Program-made: the position numbers and the translations under genes | Source of the DNA: Kitasatospora sp. SUK 42 | GTDB taxonomy: Bacteria; Actinomycetota; Actinomycetes; Streptomycetales; Streptomycetaceae | DNA: 64,000 nt | Direction of reading: 5' to 3' | Assembly (NCBI RefSeq): GCF_015776785.2 | Contig: NZ_LFMD02000007.1 | Location: 1,021,635-1,085,634, forward strand | Shown here: piece by piece, positions 61,540 to 64,000 of the stretch | Layout of the letters: each line of letters begins with the position of its first letter | Numbering within the stretch: position 1 is the stretch's first letter | Notes under the pieces: model-generated | Told to the model about the DNA's origin: nothing | The model's database searches: none | The model's input: the letters and a program-made list of their open reading frames with translations, nothing else

Positions 61540-62538
61540 ATGCCGCCCGTCGGCACCGCCCCTGCCACCAGCCCCGCCGTCACCCCTGCGGCCGCCGCCA
61601 CCGACGACCACCTGCCGGCCGCGCGACTCGCCGCCCGCGTCCTCGGCCTGCTGCTGCCGCACCGCCGCGCCTCCGATCCGGAGCTGGACGCCCGGCCCGA
61701 GCACTTCCCGCTCCACCTGGCGCAGTTGACGGAGTTCATCGCCGCCGGTGACCCGATCGTGTTCACCCTGCCGGGCTTCCCCTGCAAGTCGCCGAACCCG
61801 GCGAAGGTGCTCGGCCACCTGCCCGACGAGGGCGAGCGGCTGTCGCTCACCTTCCTCGACAGGCTGTGCGCCGAGATCGGCCGGATACACCCGCCCGGCG
61901 CGCGGATCCTGATCTGCTCGGACGGGCACGTCTTCGGCGATCTGATCAACGTCCCCGACGACCACATCGACGCGTACTCGGACGAGCTGGCCGCGATGAT
62001 CGAGCGCGAGGGCCTCCGCCACCTCGCCACCTTCGACATGCGGGCCGTGCTCGGCGACCTGCCGTACGACGAGAAGCGGGCCCATGTGCACCGGCGGTAC
62101 GCGCCCGGCATCGAGGAGCTGCGCGAGCAGGTGCTGGCCGAGGAGGAGACCCTGCGGCTCTACCGCGGCATCACCCGCTTCCTCACCGAGGACACCGTGG
62201 GCTTCACCGGCACCCGCTCGGCCCTCCAGCGCGAGTGCCGCCGCCGCGCGTACGGGGTGATCCAGCGCAGTCGCGCCTGGGGCGAGTTGATCGCCGAGCA
62301 CCACCCGCGCGCGTTCCGGCTCTCCATCCACCCGCAGCCGGCGGGCGCCCCGAAGTTCGGCATCCGGCTGCTGGAGGCCGCCGACGCGTGGATGACGCCC
62401 TGGCACTCGGCAGTGCTCCACCGACCGGACGGCACGTGGGAGTTGCTGCGCAACGAGGAGGCCGCCCGGCTCGGCCGCCCGGTGCTGCGCGACAGCCGGC
62501 CGAGCCACTACGAGAGCTCGGCCCCGTCCGACCGGTGA
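61540..62538 (+). CDS. Isocyanide synthase (PvcA/IsnA/DIT1 family)
   Basis: A 332-residue isonitrile synthase. In this family the amine of L-tyrosine or L-tryptophan is turned into an isocyanide, with the carbon from ribulose-5-phosphate. Signatures: FTLPGFPCKSPNPAKVLG (about 75-92), LPDEGERLSLTFLDRLC, ILICSDGHVFGDL (about 123-135) and the late HPQPAGAPKFGIRL. The first ~25 residues are Pro/Ala/Thr-rich. ATG 61540 has GGAGGA at 61526-61531. No PvcB-type iron/ketoglutarate oxygenase follows; instead a P450 precedes it. It ends the three-gene set before a hairpin. Confidence 0.92.
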   Translation: MPPVGTAPATSPAVTPAAAATDDHLPAARLAARVLGLLLPHRRASDPELDARPEHFPLHLAQLTEFIAAGDPIVFTLPGFPCKSPNPAKVLGHLPDEGERLSLTFLDRLCAEIGRIHPPGARILICSDGHVFGDLINVPDDHIDAYSDELAAMIEREGLRHLATFDMRAVLGDLPYDEKRAHVHRRYAPGIEELREQVLAEEETLRLYRGITRFLTEDTVGFTGTRSALQRECRRRAYGVIQRSRAWGELIAEHHPRAFRLSIHPQPAGAPKFGIRLLEAADAWMTPWHSAVLHRPDGTWELLRNEEAARLGRPVLRDSRPSHYESSAPSDR

Positions 62539-62562
62539 CCACCCGGCCGGTTCGCGGCACCG

Positions 62563-62578
62563 GAGGCCCGGGGGCCTC
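62563..62578 (+). terminator. Hairpin after the isocyanide synthase
   Basis: GAGGCC-CGGG-GGCCTC, 6-bp stem with 4-nt loop, 25 bp after the stop, followed by the AT-rich palindrome GGAAATT-CCG-AATTTCC (62581-62597). Together they look like the end of the cluster transcript. Confidence 0.6.
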
Positions 62579-62940
62579 GGGGAAATTCCGAATTTCCGCC
62601 CCGTAGGCGGCGTTCATTCGTGCCCTCCTTTGCCTCCCGGAGCGCACACTCCCCCCATTTAACAGAACGCGTTCACGGGCGGACGGACAGTGACCTGTCG
62701 CGCGGATCCCACCGGCTTGTGCTGTCCTTGAGGAAGCGGTCATCCGTGATGACTCAGGCATGGGCCCGCAAGGTGGCGCGGAAATGGACCGACCACCGTT
62801 CAACGCGGTTTTTCCCCTCTGTCGAGTCCGGTGGAATCACCGCTAGCCTTCACCAGGAAATGGATCGCTGCCCCCGTCCGGCCATGTTGGCGCGAGGACG
62901 TAATTCCGAGGGGTCATGCGCACAGCCGAAGGGAGTAAAG
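62579..62940. other. Upstream region of the aegerolysin-like gene
   Basis: About 360 bp, more AT-rich than most gaps. The palindrome at 62581-62597 is at the left. A TAGCCT hexamer (62844-62849) with TGTCGA 18 bp upstream is a weak promoter candidate. The palindromic AACGCGTT word (62666-62673) is also present. No gene is seen. Confidence 0.45.
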
Positions 62941-63408
62941 ATGAAGCGAGGAATAGTAGGCCTGGCACTCTCCGGGCTCCTGGCCGTCACCGCGCTGGGA
63001 GGAACGGCACATGCCGCCGAAAGCAAGAGTGCGGCACGCAGCGTGAGCGTGTACCTCACCAACGACACGGACTGCGACTGGACCTTGACCAGCCAAAGCA
63101 TTCCGCACGGCGAGTGGACGGTCCATCCTCCGAGCAAAATCCTGAAGAACACCAAGAACAACCACATGCGCACCGAATCCAACGGAATCGCGACCGGGAC
63201 CGAGGCCCGGGTCACGTACAGGACGTACAACTGCAAGACGAAATCGGCCGATGACAAGCAGATCGCCTTCCACTGGGACAACCCGTATTCCGGGACCAAC
63301 AGCTACGATTTCATCGGCACGAACCGGGCCTTCGGGACGAACTATTCAGGGGGTAGCGGTGACGTCGCCACGGTCTACCCCAAGGTCTGGATCCAACCGA
63401 CGCACTAG
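62941..63408 (+). CDS. Secreted aegerolysin / ET79-like protein
   Basis: A 155-residue exported protein. A signal peptide ends near AHA-25. The mature part matches the crystal protein ET79/aegerolysin family: SVYLTNDTDCDWTLTSQSI, HGEWTVHPPSKI, RTESNGIATGTEARVTY and HWDNPYSGTNSYDF. Aegerolysins bind membrane lipids and may act with pore-forming partners; no MACPF-type partner is adjacent. ATG 62941 has GGGAG at 62931-62935. Base composition is visibly lower in GC than neighbours, as though acquired. Convergent with the ABC gene. Confidence 0.8.
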   Translation: MKRGIVGLALSGLLAVTALGGTAHAAESKSAARSVSVYLTNDTDCDWTLTSQSIPHGEWTVHPPSKILKNTKNNHMRTESNGIATGTEARVTYRTYNCKTKSADDKQIAFHWDNPYSGTNSYDFIGTNRAFGTNYSGGSGDVATVYPKVWIQPTH

Positions 63409-63409
63409 T

Positions 63410-63461
63410 GCCGCATCGGCCGGCTTTCGCTCCTCACCACTGACGGCCGGCCCGATACGGC
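63410..63461. terminator. Hairpin between convergent genes at the right end
   Basis: GCCGCATCGG ... CCGATACGGC with one mismatch, plus inner CCGGC/GCCGG pairing, between the aegerolysin stop and the ABC gene end. Bidirectional terminator candidate. Confidence 0.55.
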
Positions 63462-63462
63462 G

Positions 63463-64000
63463 CTAGGCCGGCGGGGAGTCCGCCGGGGCGCGGTGGTCGA
63501 AGGCGATCAGCGGATCGCCGGTGAGCGGGTGTTCGACCACCGCGGCCCGGACTCCGAAGACCTCGGCGAGCAGTTCGGCGGTCAGCACCTCGCGCGGCGC
63601 CCCGGAGGCCACCAGGGCGCCGCGGTGCAGTACGTGGAGCCGGTCGCAGACCGAGGCGGCGGCGTTGAGGTCGTGCAGGGCGACCAGGGTGGTGCGGCGC
63701 TGTTCCCGCAGCAGGGCGAGGAGTTCGACCTGGTGGCGGACGTCCAGGTGGTTGGTCGGCTCGTCCAGGACCAGGACGTCCGGCTGCTGGGCGAGCGCGC
63801 GGGCGAGCAGCACCCGCTGCCTTTCGCCGCCGGACAGCTGGGAGAACCGGCGCTCGGCGGCGGCGGCCATGCCGACCCGGACGAGCGCCTCGGCGGTGAT
63901 CCGGTGGTCCTCGGCGTCGTCGGCCGCGAACGCCCGCTTGTACGGGGTGCGGCCCATCGCGACCACCTCTCGGACGCTCAACTCGAAGTCCCCGCCGCGT
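63463..64000 (-). CDS. ABC transporter ATP-binding protein, siderophore type, N-terminus cut by window edge
   Basis: The C-terminal 179 residues of an ATPase of the FecE/FepC/BtuD group, energising iron-siderophore or vitamin B12 import. The signature FSQLSGGERQRVLLARALA, Walker B VLVLDEPTNHLD and H-loop ALHDLNAAASVCDRL are seen; the REVVAMGRTPYKRAFAADD segment is characteristic of this group. Walker A lies beyond the right edge, and the frame stays open to base 64000. The permease and binding-protein genes would be further right. Whether it is linked to the nearby isonitrile cluster is not clear. Confidence 0.92.
   Translation of the reverse strand, partial: RGGDFELSVREVVAMGRTPYKRAFAADDAEDHRITAEALVRVGMAAAAERRFSQLSGGERQRVLLARALAQQPDVLVLDEPTNHLDVRHQVELLALLREQRRTTLVALHDLNAAASVCDRLHVLHRGALVASGAPREVLTAELLAEVFGVRAAVVEHPLTGDPLIAFDHRAPADSPPA

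Noticed and set aside
63463..64000. Siderophore cluster membership of the isonitrile genes
   Set aside because: The ABC gene is on the opposite strand, separated by an unrelated secreted-protein gene, and continues out of the window; no direct link is visible.

Overview
This 64 kb window is chromosomal DNA of a high-GC actinomycete of the Streptomycetaceae (Streptomyces or Kitasatospora type). The support is very GC-rich coding DNA with GTG and TTG starts, GTGA/ATGA stop-start overlaps, F420-type and mycothiol-era catabolic genes, a chitinase preceded by a DasR-like site, zinc-binding anti-sigma/ECF sigma genes, many TetR/GntR/PadR/XRE regulators and a small isonitrile gene cluster. I see no rRNA, tRNA, CRISPR array, transposase or phage gene. 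The genus is inferred, not proven.

Layout. 1-5.6 kb: truncated sensor kinase, methyltransferase, GNAT, aldo/keto reductase, TetR, ADP-ribosylglycohydrolase. 5.6-9.6 kb (minus): reductive pyrimidine/hydantoin operon (beta-ureidopropionase-like, dihydropyrimidinase-like, F420-type LLM enzyme) ending in a remnant of an NCS1 nucleobase permease fused in frame to a GlsB-type gene. 10.1-11.3 kb: cysteine-rich leader peptide, cysteine dioxygenase, rhodanese. 11.7-15.3 kb: four-gene osmoprotectant ABC importer. 16.3-18.7 kb: chitinase with a DasR-like operator. 18.9-25.5 kb: MFS exporter, phosphodiesterase-like enzyme, a coupled ATP-grasp pair, glutaryl-CoA dehydrogenase. 25.7-27.6 kb: AzlCD exporter with a divergent XRE-cupin regulator. 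27.6-37.1 kb: cholesterol-oxidase-like flavoprotein, C-N hydrolase, fumarase, SPW membrane protein, PadR, acyl-CoA oxidase-like enzyme, phosphoribosyltransferase-hydrolase fusion. 37.4-42.0 kb: tyrosine/homogentisate operon (hpd, then the coupled set hmgA, unknown gene, fahA). 42.2-49.5 kb: SDR/TetR pair, 3-hydroxyisobutyryl-CoA hydrolase-like gene, GntR, aceE, enoyl-CoA hydratase. 49.6-56.0 kb: double-RCK membrane protein, HdeD protein, CoA transferase, lactonase-like hydrolase, P450. 56.3-62.5 kb: Met-rich membrane protein, anti-sigma/sigma pair, then MFS, P450 and isocyanide synthase. 62.9-64 kb: aegerolysin-like secreted protein and the end of a siderophore-type ABC ATPase.

Two things stand out. 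First, seven intergenic elements (near 2.7, 18.8, 25.6, 33.6, 42.1, 49.5 and 58.5 kb) share one architecture: tandem 7-nt units of form RACAGNN on the left, an AT-rich centre (TTC-GAA type) and the complementary NNCTGTY units on the right. The arms differ in sequence between copies but stay complementary, forming stems of up to 30 bp. All lie just 3' of a plus-strand gene, none in a divergent promoter region, and the last six are spaced 7-9 kb apart. Second, the MFS-P450-isocyanide synthase trio has the same three classes of protein as the yeast DTR1-DIT2-DIT1 dityrosine system, and sits beside a methionine-rich membrane protein and an ECF sigma/anti-sigma pair, which suggests a metal-related (perhaps copper-binding isonitrile) pathway.
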